57,489 nucleotides of DNA, taken from the NCBI GenBank assembly GCA_017408405.1, contig JAFQUP010000203.1, positions 1-57,489 of the forward strand, given 5' to 3'. The translations under genes were made by a program, and so were the position numbers. This DNA comes from Thermoguttaceae bacterium. Lineage in GTDB: Bacteria > Planctomycetota > Planctomycetia > Pirellulales > Thermoguttaceae. The notes beneath the pieces were generated by a model that was given only the letters and a program-made list of their open reading frames with translations, ran no database searches and had not been told where the DNA came from. Shown piece after piece: positions 18,427-27,314 of the stretch (positions are counted from its first letter, which is position 1; every line of letters starts with the position of its first letter).

Positions 18427-21400
18427 TCAGCTCAGAAGAAATTTCTTCATATTCTCGGTTTCTTCCACGAGTGCCTTCACCGTATACCGAATTTCTTCTT
18501 CGGTATGAATGGCTGTCATGAAGAAACGAAGTCTTGAAGCCTTCTCTTCCACTGCCGGGTGCATAATGGGCTGAACATTGATTCCACGGTCAAAGAGACG
18601 CTGGGAAACGTAAAGACTCAGCTGCGAGTTACCGTAAATAATCGGGATCACAGGAGTATTCTTGCTCAAACCGGTATTCAGACCAGCTTCTTTCGCAAGG
18701 CTCAGGAAAAGTTCGGAGTTTTTGCGCAGACGCTCTACTCGCTCCGGTTCACGTTCCAAAACTTTGATGGCGGCTAACGCGGCCCCCGTAGCAGCTGGCG
18801 AAATCGCTCCGCTGAACACAAATCCCGGCGTCGTGTAGCGCAAATACTCAATGAGTTCCTTCTGACCGGAAACGTAACCGCCAGTTGAAGCCAAAGCTTT
18901 GCTGATCGTTCCCATCCAGATGTCACCCTCATTGGGATCGATTCCGAAATAGTCACAAACTCCCGCCCCGCGCGGTCCAAGTGGTCCCATGGAATGCGCT
19001 TCGTCAACATAAAGATTAGCTTTATGGCGCTTCTTGACCTCAATAAATTCCGGAATACTCGCGATATCGCCGTCCATACTGTAGACGCCTTCAATCGCGA
19101 TCCAGACTTTCCGATAATGAGAACGATACCGGCGGAGAAAATCATCAACCATTTCCCAATTATCATGCTCAAACGGCCGACGCTGCGCTCCGGACAGGAT
19201 AGACCCCATGACCATACTGTTATGCGCGAGTGAATCATGAAGAATCAGGTCACCCTTTCCGCACAATTTACCAAGAACGCTTTCATTGGTATGGTGACCC
19301 GCCGAAAAAACTATCGAATCTTCTGTGCGGTTAAATTCGCAGATCTTTCGTTCAAGTTCAAGGTGAATTTTCTTCTGCCCTGAAACCAGACGACTTGCCG
19401 AAGAACTGCAGCCGTATTGCTGAATTGCGTCCTGGCTGGCTTTCATTACTTCCGGATGGCAGGCAAGTCCCAGGTAATTATAGCTGGAAAAATGAATGTA
19501 CTCCTTGCCATTAATCACAGTTTTGTCATTCGACTGGCCGTCATGCGTCGTGAAGTATGGATTACGCAGTCCCGCGTCCAGAACCGAGTCGATAGACTGG
19601 CGAAGCTGACGATATTCCGGACTCTTCGCGAAAACATAGTACTCTTCCGGTATTTCGACAGAAACATTGGAAGAAGCCGAAACCTCATCGCCAGCGTTCT
19701 TTGCCGCGGCTGAAACCTTTGAGGAGGTAAGCAGCGTACGCAAACGGGGAGAATCACCCATGAATTTGCAAATTGCCTCCGCGACATCGCAGACCGTGAT
19801 CAGATCCTGAAGCACCATTTCCGGGAAACGACCGCCAAAATCCTCTTCCAGAATGTTGATAATCTCCATTCGTTCAAGAGAATCCATGCCGAGTTCAGTA
19901 ATGGCCGTATTAACCGTCATGCCGATAGCGCGCTCACGCGCGATACTGCGAACCTCACGCTCGATAATCTTGAAAAGGCGCAAAACATATTTCGTCTGGC
20001 GAAGCTCCTCAGGAAGTCCCTCCGTATTGAGTGATTTTGCCGCCTCCAACAGTTCCTCCAGAACAGGATCCATTCCAGCGCCATCACCGCCCAGAGCGGC
20101 GACCATGCTTTCGAGGTCATCGTCAAAATCATCCCAGTCGTCACCGGCAGCTGGCGCGTCAAGTCGTGCTTCGCCGTCTTCATCGCCAGTGAACGCTCCC
20201 ATCATCGCTTCCTGTCCCTGCGCGGCCTGGAATATGGCGGCCTGTTCACGAGCAGCCCGTTTTGCGAGACGCTCTTCCAGAGGCTCCGGCGAAATTGGAT
20301 ACGGTTTTGGCGTCGCGAAAGAAGGCTGACGGCTTTCAAGGTCGGGAATCAAAGCCATAATTTCTTCAGAATCATGGTCCTCCGCCGCGATTTTTTCAGC
20401 TTTCGGAGCCGCGGAATCCGTACCGGCGGCAGCTCTGGCCGCCTTAAGCTCCGCGAATTCGGCTTCCAGCATAATTTTTCCATCCAGCGCGTTCCAGGCG
20501 GCAAGAGGATCAAAATTATCCGCGAGGAACTCAACTCGAGTCGCGTTACGCTGGATTTTGCCGCTTGAGGTCTTCGGAATCGCTCCATGCCGAATCAGGT
20601 AAATGCAGTCCAACGGCAGTTCGTGTTCTTTTGAGACCTTCTTTTTGATTTCCTCGATCACCTCCGCGTAATCCGCGCCAACTTTTTTGTCCACTTCCTG
20701 AACAAGTACCAGCATCTCACGGCCATCCTGCTCAAGAGCGAATACCGCCCCGGAATCCGCCCGGCAAAGTTCGTGCGCGTTCTGAATCGTCAGCTCGATA
20801 TCCTGCGGATAAAGGTTGACACCATGCCAAATGATCATGTCCTTGAGACGTCCGGAAACATAAAGTTCGCCGCCCCACATGAAACCAAGGTCACCAGTAC
20901 GGAAGAAATGATAGTCTGGCCGAATCTCTTTCCCGTCTTTTGTCATGACGCTCTGGCGAACACAGTGCGCGGTTACTTCCGGTTTCTTCCAGTACCCCTG
21001 AGTCGTGCTGGGGCCGCTCATCCAGATTTCACCAACTTCACCGTCAACGCAAAGTTTTTCCGTATCGGGATTCACGATAGCGACCGACTGATCCGGCATC
21101 GGAGCGCCATTTCCCACGATGCAGCGCGCCTTGGGAGCATTGGGAGCAACTTCCAATGCCCAGCCTTTGCGCAAAAGTTCGCCGTTAAAATACTTTTCAG
21201 TCGCTTTCGGCTCTACGTAACCGCCCGAAACCAGGAGCGTAGCTTCCGCCAGACCGTAACATGGATAAAAAGCGTTCGGATTGAAACCGGCAGGAGCGAA
21301 TTTTTCCGCGAAAGCCTTCATCGTTTCGGGACGCACCGGTTCCGCTCCGTTGAACGCGACTTTCCACGAACTCAAATCCAGCTGTTTAACCTGTTCCGGC

Positions 21401-22248
21401 TTCACCTTTTTCACGCACAATTCATACGCGAAGTTTGGCCCGCCGCTGGTGGTCGCCTGATAACGGGAAATAGCGGAAAGCCAACGGAATGGACGCTGAA
21501 GGAACGCCATCGGAGACATCAAAATATTCGGACGCCCGACATAAAGCGGCTGAAGAATACCGCCGATAAGCCCCATGTCATGGTACGTGGGAAGCCAGAA
21601 AACACCAATTCCCGTTCGAGTATGCTCAAACGCGTGACCAATCGTCGCCGAATTGTGCATCAAATTAGTATGCGTAATCACTACTCCCTTCGGATCTCCG
21701 GTAGATCCCGAAGTATACTGGAGGAACGCGACCGTATCGCCATTAATATCCGGCATTGACCAGTTCGCCGCGTTTTCAGAAACGACTTCATCCGTATTCA
21801 GCCAAATCATGGAATCAAGAAATGGCGTCTCTCTGAACTGCTGCTCGCTTCTTCCAAGAACTTCACCATTCGTCAGAGCGATTTTCGCGCCGCAGTCCTG
21901 CGCAACAATCTGAACACGATTCGCGGAACGATTTTTCCTCGGAGGATAAACAGGAACCGCGACAACACCCGCGTAAAGACAACCAAAATATGCCGCGATA
22001 AAATCAAGGCCCGGCGGAAAAAGAAGCATCGCGCGTTCTCCAGTCAAGCCATGTTCCTGGAGCCAGGCCGCGATGGCGCGTGACCGGGTGTCAAGATCAA
22101 GGTTTGTCATGCGAAGCATATCCGTATCGCCGTCAACTAGGTAACCAAATGCCAAATCATCCGGCTGATATTTTGCGCGATGCCGAATCAATTCAACGAG
22201 GGTTGGCGGACCAAAAAACGACCCGGGAAGATTTGCGGTTTTGGACAT
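18427..22248 (-). CDS. Trifunctional fatty acyl-AMP ligase / acyl carrier / alpha-oxoamine synthase
   Basis: Three domains are fused in 1273 residues. Residues 1 to about 600 are a fatty acyl-AMP ligase: YTSGSTGDPKG (178-188), YGLAEAT, TGDLG, and GRLKDMIIWHGVNLYPQDIE, the FAAL form of the hinge. After a linker rich in Ala, Glu and Asp, a phosphopantetheine carrier domain has its modified serine at 790 (LGMDSLERME). Residues about 885-1273 are a PLP-dependent alpha-oxoamine synthase (family of AONS, KBL and serine palmitoyltransferase): NYLGLA, VDEAHSMG (1091-1098) and the PLP lysine 1117 in TISKALASTGGY. The expected chemistry is activation of a fatty acid, loading on the carrier, then decarboxylative condensation with an amino acid to a long-chain amino ketone. 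The ATG at 22248 has GGAG upstream. The MMPL transporter gene lies upstream on the same strand. Confidence 0.9.
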   Translation of the reverse strand: MSKTANLPGSFFGPPTLVELIRHRAKYQPDDLAFGYLVDGDTDMLRMTNLDLDTRSRAIAAWLQEHGLTGERAMLLFPPGLDFIAAYFGCLYAGVVAVPVYPPRKNRSANRVQIVAQDCGAKIALTNGEVLGRSEQQFRETPFLDSMIWLNTDEVVSENAANWSMPDINGDTVAFLQYTSGSTGDPKGVVITHTNLMHNSATIGHAFEHTRTGIGVFWLPTYHDMGLIGGILQPLYVGRPNILMSPMAFLQRPFRWLSAISRYQATTSGGPNFAYELCVKKVKPEQVKQLDLSSWKVAFNGAEPVRPETMKAFAEKFAPAGFNPNAFYPCYGLAEATLLVSGGYVEPKATEKYFNGELLRKGWALEVAPNAPKARCIVGNGAPMPDQSVAIVNPDTEKLCVDGEVGEIWMSGPSTTQGYWKKPEVTAHCVRQSVMTKDGKEIRPDYHFFRTGDLGFMWGGELYVSGRLKDMIIWHGVNLYPQDIELTIQNAHELCRADSGAVFALEQDGREMLVLVQEVDKKVGADYAEVIEEIKKKVSKEHELPLDCIYLIRHGAIPKTSSGKIQRNATRVEFLADNFDPLAAWNALDGKIMLEAEFAELKAARAAAGTDSAAPKAEKIAAEDHDSEEIMALIPDLESRQPSFATPKPYPISPEPLEERLAKRAAREQAAIFQAAQGQEAMMGAFTGDEDGEARLDAPAAGDDWDDFDDDLESMVAALGGDGAGMDPVLEELLEAAKSLNTEGLPEELRQTKYVLRLFKIIEREVRSIARERAIGMTVNTAITELGMDSLERMEIINILEEDFGGRFPEMVLQDLITVCDVAEAICKFMGDSPRLRTLLTSSKVSAAAKNAGDEVSASSNVSVEIPEEYYVFAKSPEYRQLRQSIDSVLDAGLRNPYFTTHDGQSNDKTVINGKEYIHFSSYNYLGLACHPEVMKASQDAIQQYGCSSSASRLVSGQKKIHLELERKICEFNRTEDSIVFSAGHHTNESVLGKLCGKGDLILHDSLAHNSMVMGSILSGAQRRPFEHDNWEMVDDFLRRYRSHYRKVWIAIEGVYSMDGDIASIPEFIEVKKRHKANLYVDEAHSMGPLGPRGAGVCDYFGIDPNEGDIWMGTISKALASTGGYVSGQKELIEYLRYTTPGFVFSGAISPAATGAALAAIKVLEREPERVERLRKNSELFLSLAKEAGLNTGLSKNTPVIPIIYGNSQLSLYVSQRLFDRGINVQPIMHPAVEEKASRLRFFMTAIHTEEEIRYTVKALVEETENMKKFLLS

Positions 22249-22314
22249 TATTTCACTCCATTGGTTGACTTTAAAAAACAATATATTTTGCGGTGTTTAA
22301 AATATCTCGTATCT

Positions 22315-22320
22315 ATTATA
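22315..22320 (-). promoter_or_regulatory. -10 box upstream of the FAAL-oxoamine synthase gene
   Basis: On the minus strand GGTATAAT ends at 22315, about 70 bases before the ATG. No good -35 box is seen. Confidence 0.4.
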
Positions 22321-22541
22321 CCGAAAAAATTTTAAACTGGAAGTAGGACTCACCTATTTTGCCTACAATTTTTCTTTTAAATTTCGGCAAAATAAATACT
22401 CCGTATTATTTTTTTTTCAAATAGATTTAAATTTAACGATTCTGCTCAAATATCCACTGAACTTCACAAAAAAATTGCGGCTTTTTCATTCTGGACGGAT
22501 TGAGATTCTCCATTGGTTTCAAATTTTCAACTTTCAGAAAC

Positions 22542-22591
22542 AAAAAAACTTCCCCAAACATCTTTCTCCTCTGAGAAAAGAGTTTGGGGAA
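22542..22591 (-). terminator. Terminator of the MMPL transporter gene
   Basis: On the minus strand TTCCCCAAAC pairs with GTTTGGGGAA (22550-22559 with 22582-22591), with an inner CTTTTCTC/GAGAAAG stem, then GTTTTTTTG. Confidence 0.85.
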
Positions 22592-22669
22592 ATTCGTTTC
22601 AAGGTTCGTTCATTCTCGGCATGACCTCCAAAGACGCTTGCCCGTGCCGCGCTGAAAACCCGCCTTACT

Positions 22670-25390
22670 TCACCTCGTCTGGCTCTCCTTCTCCTTCAGG
22701 TTTACCGGCGAAGGTTTCGCTCCTGATGCCAAAAACGCGCCCAAGGGACTCGCCAAAAGTGACGGGGTCAGCAAAAGATCCGTCACGAGTGCCACAATCA
22801 GGAGAATGCACAGCATCCACGCGAATCGAGCTTCCGGCACAAAATCACTGAACGTAAAAACCAGAAATGTCAAACTGCAGATGATTGTCGTCTGAACCAT
22901 CGCGGTCGCGCAGTTTGAGTAGGCGTAAATAATCGCCTCTTTTCGGCTGCAGCCCGCCTGAATGCCGCGTTTGAACCAGGTCAGCAAATGAAGAGTTCCG
23001 TCCACCGTAACCCCCAAGGCAACACTCGCGGTCATCATGGAGCCAATATCCACTTTAACTCCAAGGAGCGCGAGCACGCCAAAAACGACAATACTCGGCA
23101 GAATGTTCGGGAACATCGCGACCAAACCGCCAATCAGACTTCGCATAAGAAGAATAAGCGTGACTGAAATCAGAATAAACGCGGAAAGGAAACTGTCAAT
23201 TAAATCCTTGAGCAACTGTTCCTGAGCTTTAAAAATGAGCGGAATTGCCCCAGTTACCACAAGGGAAACATCTTTAAACTTCATAAGCTCCTGACCGCTT
23301 TTTTCAACCGATTTCGAACGTTCCTCATTCCCCATGCCGCGCGCTGTGCCATTTGCCGCGAACTCCGACTCTGAAAGTGAGGTGAACTCACTGCCAGACT
23401 CTTCCGCTTTAAATTTTTCCATCGCTGCCAGCGGTTCACGCAAAAAGGCGGCGTCTTCAAGCTGGGAGGGCGTAATCGCGTAAGTAATCCCGTTTTTCAG
23501 GAGGGTTTCATAAATCCTTAACTCAATCGCCTTAAGCAATTCCTCGTATTTGAGTTTCGCGATTGCCTGCACTCGGACGGAAACGCGCCACATTTCCTCC
23601 TCCGCCGCCTGGAAGTAATACCTGGTATCCTCAAGCGATTCCACATTTTCCTCAAGCTGGCGGCTGAAAATCCGTCTGGCGGAAACTGCCGTCAAAGATC
23701 TTTCGCGCAATGGCGGCGGATCCGGTAAAACGTTCAGAATGGAAATGGTCCCATCCACACCGGGAACATCCTTCAGGCAGCGCTGAACCATTCCGACCAG
23801 TTCAAGCCGTTCCAAAAGCGTGCGCCCTTCATTCTCCGCGGTTTTGGGGACTCGCAGAACCACTTCAAGCGGAATCAAGCCGCCCACCTTCTCCTCCAGG
23901 TAATGGTAGTCGATAATGACCTCATTGCTGGAATCGAGCATGCCCAAAATCGATATGTTCGTTTCAAGACGCGACACAAAAAGAGAAAAAACGCCCGTTA
24001 AAATGACCGCGCAGCTGATAATCAGCCAGTAATGACCGCAAATAAAATGCCCCAATTTTGCCCAGCGATTATTCAAAAAATGAACTTCGGCAAATGTTCG
24101 TTCCGGACTTTCCTCTTTTTTTATTGGAAGCGCTTCTTCCTCTAATTTCTTCTTACGTCTTTTTAATCCGGGAAAATAGTACTCATACGGCGGCCAATTC
24201 TCCCAGAATGAACCAAGAAAAATAAACAAAGTAAAAGTTCCCGCCAAAAGCGAAATCGAAGTATAGACTCCAAAATGCCGAATCGGCGAGACTTGACTGA
24301 TGGCCAGTGAACCCATTCCCAAAACAGTCGTGACAGTCGCCAGAACACAGGGAAGCAGACCCTTCCGTACCGTTCGCGTGACAGCCCCGTCAAGACCGCC
24401 TTCAAGGAGAGATTCACGATAATAATTGGAAAGGTGAATCCCGGATTCCATCATCAAAACGAACGTCAATGCCACAATAAGCAAAGAAATTGAGTCCATA
24501 TGCGACCCGGTGAAGTAGATTGCGGCCGGGCCAATCTGCTGATTCACGCCCGCGATTACCAGAACCGTAAAACAAAGTATTGGATTCCGCAAACACGCGA
24601 CCAGAAGCAGCGCGCAGACCAGGATAAATATCGGCATAAGACGCATTTGAGACGTCTTTGTTACCCGGTCAATCTCAACGCTGTCGCAGGTAACGCCCGC
24701 GATGTGAATTTCCTCGCGCGTCAAGCCCGTGACCCGTATGGCGTCCGCGTAGAGCTTCTCCAGCAAAGCTTCCCGGTTCGCGACCCCTTCTTCTGAGGGT
24801 TCCACCACGACGCAGCCTCCCTGCCGGTCACGGCTCAAAACCCAGCCCTGAATCTTCTCCTCCGAAATCTCTCGAATCGGCTTGGGCGGTTTCTGGCGCG
24901 AATACCGCTTCTCATTCATCGAATCCAGCTTTTCAAGAATACCTTTTGTCGTGAGAACCTTGCCAACCAAAGGCGGAAGAGCCGCGCCTTTTTCATCGGT
25001 TTCCGACTTAAGAAACTCTTCCGCGAGAACCTCCTGAACGGGATCCTCCGGCGTCAGGCCGTCCCAACTGATGAGAACCATTTCGCTGGAACCAAAATGA
25101 TTCTTGAAAAACATCAGCTTCTGTGTCTCTGGAAATGTCTTTGGAAACCAGTCTTTTACCTCATTGTTACTGGTTTTTTGGGCTTCATTTCCCCCATACA
25201 GTAAAATAACAAAGAATATCGCGAACAAAAAAAGAAGTAAATAGCGAAGCGGCGCGTTCAAGAAACGGTCATTTTTCCCAGGACTCAACTCCTTCTTCCG
25301 TGAAATTTCATCTTTGATTTCCGAAGGTGAGCTTTCCGGATTCCGCGAAATTTCTTCCTGATTACTCTGAAAAGAACGGTTTTCTTCCAT
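22670..25390 (-). CDS. MMPL/RND-family transporter with sterol-sensing-like membrane domains
   Basis: The 906-residue protein has one membrane helix near residue 48, a large outer loop, a block of helices from about 250 to 400 (LMPIFILVCALLLVACLR, SHMDSISLLIVALTFVLMMESG), a second anchor helix near 455, a second outer loop, and a closing block (DSFLSAFILISVTLILLMRS to the C-terminus with MMTASVALGVTVDGTLHLL). The two repeats with the D-S and T-V-D-G segments are the layout of MMPL/RND exporters, which move lipids or hydrophobic compounds with the proton gradient. AGGAG precedes the ATG. The neighbouring FAAL fusion suggests its lipid product as cargo; that is inference from position. Confidence 0.85.
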   Translation of the reverse strand: MEENRSFQSNQEEISRNPESSPSEIKDEISRKKELSPGKNDRFLNAPLRYLLLFLFAIFFVILLYGGNEAQKTSNNEVKDWFPKTFPETQKLMFFKNHFGSSEMVLISWDGLTPEDPVQEVLAEEFLKSETDEKGAALPPLVGKVLTTKGILEKLDSMNEKRYSRQKPPKPIREISEEKIQGWVLSRDRQGGCVVVEPSEEGVANREALLEKLYADAIRVTGLTREEIHIAGVTCDSVEIDRVTKTSQMRLMPIFILVCALLLVACLRNPILCFTVLVIAGVNQQIGPAAIYFTGSHMDSISLLIVALTFVLMMESGIHLSNYYRESLLEGGLDGAVTRTVRKGLLPCVLATVTTVLGMGSLAISQVSPIRHFGVYTSISLLAGTFTLFIFLGSFWENWPPYEYYFPGLKRRKKKLEEEALPIKKEESPERTFAEVHFLNNRWAKLGHFICGHYWLIISCAVILTGVFSLFVSRLETNISILGMLDSSNEVIIDYHYLEEKVGGLIPLEVVLRVPKTAENEGRTLLERLELVGMVQRCLKDVPGVDGTISILNVLPDPPPLRERSLTAVSARRIFSRQLEENVESLEDTRYYFQAAEEEMWRVSVRVQAIAKLKYEELLKAIELRIYETLLKNGITYAITPSQLEDAAFLREPLAAMEKFKAEESGSEFTSLSESEFAANGTARGMGNEERSKSVEKSGQELMKFKDVSLVVTGAIPLIFKAQEQLLKDLIDSFLSAFILISVTLILLMRSLIGGLVAMFPNILPSIVVFGVLALLGVKVDIGSMMTASVALGVTVDGTLHLLTWFKRGIQAGCSRKEAIIYAYSNCATAMVQTTIICSLTFLVFTFSDFVPEARFAWMLCILLIVALVTDLLLTPSLLASPLGAFLASGAKPSPVNLKEKESQTR

Positions 25391-25593
25391 AATTCTCCTG
25401 ACACCTCAAAAAACAGCCGAAAAACGGCATTTCATCATTAATATCGGCTCTTTTCATCTTAATACTAACTTTATGTTTTTGTCCGATATATTTTAACTAA
25501 AATCTAACACTTCTCAAATTCCAGAAAAAAAAGCAATATGCCGATACTCCAAAAGAAAACTTTCAAATTCAGGAATCAACAAAGAGTACCCAG

Positions 25594-26214
25594 ATGTTAA
25601 GAATTGCCCGTTTTTCCACTTCCTGCACTGTCCTCGGACCAGGAAAGCGCGGGGTCGTCTGGTTTCAGGGCTGCGAAAGAAAATGCCCCGGCTGCACTGC
25701 CCCGGAAACATGGAGCAAAGACGCCGGCTCTGAAATCTCCATTCATCACCTTGTCCGCGCCTTCGTCGAAATTCCGCGCCTCGAAGGACTTACCTTTTCC
25801 GGCGGTGAACCCTTTCTCCAGGCAAAAGGCGCCGCGCGGCTGGCCGAGGAATGCCGAAAAATTCGCCCCGAATTCTCTTTCATAGCTTTTACCGGATTCA
25901 CTCTTGAGGAACTCCTGAAAGAAGAAAATCCTGACCATCTGCGGCTGCTCGCGAATCTCGATATCCTCATCGATGGGCCATACCGCCAGGAAGAACATCA
26001 GAATCTCCTCTGGCGAGGCTCGAAAAATCAGCGCGTATGGTTTCTCACCCCGCGATATGAACGCGAATGGAAGCCGCGGCTCCACGAGACCGCGATCCGC
26101 ATGGAGATGGAAATGAACGACCAAACCATTCACTTCATGGGAATTCCGCCTAAAAATTTCAGAGATAATTTCAGAGAAATCACGCGAAACCTCGGTCTGG
26201 AAGAATTAAAATAA
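25594..26214 (+). CDS. Radical SAM activating enzyme, NrdG-like
   Basis: The 206-residue protein carries a CX3CX2C iron-sulphur motif at Cys27, Cys31 and Cys34 (GCERKCPGC) and the SAM-site motif FSGGEPFLQ near residue 71. This is the short form of radical SAM protein that activates glycyl-radical enzymes, most like the activase of anaerobic ribonucleotide reductase. No nrdD or other glycyl-radical enzyme gene is in the window, so the partner is unknown. It is divergent from the MMPL gene. The start at 25594 fits the family N-terminus; a weak AAAGAG lies upstream. Confidence 0.85.
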   Translation: MLRIARFSTSCTVLGPGKRGVVWFQGCERKCPGCTAPETWSKDAGSEISIHHLVRAFVEIPRLEGLTFSGGEPFLQAKGAARLAEECRKIRPEFSFIAFTGFTLEELLKEENPDHLRLLANLDILIDGPYRQEEHQNLLWRGSKNQRVWFLTPRYEREWKPRLHETAIRMEMEMNDQTIHFMGIPPKNFRDNFREITRNLGLEELK

Positions 26215-26226
26215 AAAGGAAACCAT

Positions 26227-26253
26227 AAAAAAACGGGAAGCTAAAGCTCCCCG
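26227..26253 (-). terminator. Terminator of the secreted unknown gene
   Basis: On the minus strand CGGGGAGCT pairs with AGCTTCCCG, followed by seven T (26227-26233). Confidence 0.85.
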
Positions 26254-26274
26254 CGATGAAAATCTTACGAATAA

Positions 26275-27003
26275 TTAAAAAATTGACGTAATCTCAGCAC
26301 GCGTAATTCCGTCATCCACCTGTTGAGCAGACGAAGCCAAGGAATTATTGAAAGAAGTAACGGCATCACGATATTCCTCTTTTGCGTCTTCATATTTGGC
26401 TGGCAGATACTCTAATGCAGGATTCACGATACCGAAAACACCAACTGAAACATCTTTGGGAGTGATGGCATCGACCGCTGCGAGATCATTTTTAATCGTT
26501 TCCGTTACCGGATCCGAAGTGAGAGCCACGGCCTGAATTCCATTATCGGCAGCCGCTTTAATATCATTCGCGGCATTCAAAATCTCATTGACAGCCAGCT
26601 GATACTCCTCAACCGGTTCCCAAAAACGTTTTTCATATTCAGGAGTCCAGTTTCCGGGGTTGCCGTTCCCGATGTTGGCGGCACCGTATTCCCAGGTATA
26701 GTTCGTGCCGTCATTCGTCCCTGAACCCATATTTCCATAATACGCCTGAAGCTCGGTATTACTTTCAAGCGCGCGATAAAGAGCGAGTTCCGTATCTTCA
26801 CTTCCCGGCGTACCGTCGGGACCGACAGAGCCTTGAATAACGCCGGAGAACGGCGCGGCTCCGGAAACACTTTCAACAAGTTCCTGCGCGGAAACCTTCG
26901 AGGCATGGAGAGTCACGACCAGCGGAGTAAGACCGGCACCAATCAAAAGCTGACGACGAGTACGATTCATGACGGGCTTGCCGGTTTCAATATTTTTATT
27001 CAT
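26275..27003 (-). CDS. Unknown exported protein with twin-arginine-like signal
   Basis: I do not recognise the family. The 242-residue protein starts with a signal of twin-arginine type (NRTRRQLLIGAGLTP) and a likely cut after VSA near residue 39. The mature part is acidic, rich in Ala, Asn, Asp and Gly, with a Tyr/Trp-containing segment near residues 85-120 (YYGNMGSG, WEYGAANIGNG), then helices rich in Ala and Asp. The ATG at 27003 has AAGGAG nine bases upstream; a frame extending further upstream has none. A TATAAT box lies on the minus strand at 27059-27064. It is monocistronic, between the activase and a DUF1559-like gene. Confidence 0.75.
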   Translation of the reverse strand: MNKNIETGKPVMNRTRRQLLIGAGLTPLVVTLHASKVSAQELVESVSGAAPFSGVIQGSVGPDGTPGSEDTELALYRALESNTELQAYYGNMGSGTNDGTNYTWEYGAANIGNGNPGNWTPEYEKRFWEPVEEYQLAVNEILNAANDIKAAADNGIQAVALTSDPVTETIKNDLAAVDAITPKDVSVGVFGIVNPALEYLPAKYEDAKEEYRDAVTSFNNSLASSAQQVDDGITRAEITSIF

Positions 27004-27243
27004 AGGAAAAAACTCCTTTGCCTGAATTGCTGACAACGATTTTTATTTCAATAAGTTCATTATACCTCATTTACGAAAATATGCTACTGTTTTCGTCAAA
27101 AAAAATAAAAAAAGTTTAAAATTAACGAAAAAATTTACCGTTTCGACGGAATATTCAGGCAAATTACTGAAATTTTACGTATTTAAGAGAGAATCGCATG
27201 AGATTTTTAAGATATTTTGGCGATTTGTCGATATTGAAAGAGC

Positions 27244-27280
27244 GTCGGATAGTCGGAAATATCGAAATATTCCATCCGAC
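27244..27280 (+). promoter_or_regulatory. Hairpin in front of the DUF1559-like gene
   Basis: GTCGGAT (27244-27250) pairs with ATCCGAC (27274-27280), and an inner GGAA-TAT/ATATTCC stem extends it. It stands 34 bases before the ATG, so it may act in the 5' leader. Confidence 0.4.
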
Positions 27281-27314
27281 CTGATTGGAAAAGGAATTTG
27301 ATATTCATTTAAAT

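Larger units (their letters stand above)
22249..22669. other. AT-rich region between the MMPL gene and the FAAL fusion gene
   Basis: The 421 bases hold the MMPL gene terminator (22542-22591) and a -10 box for the FAAL gene (22315-22320). I see no gene. The terminator argues that the two genes are not simply one transcript. Confidence 0.55.

Noticed and set aside
20773..21759. Plus-strand frame of 328 codons inside the FAAL fusion
   Set aside because: It is antisense to conserved FAAL motifs and has no recognisable domain or ribosome site.
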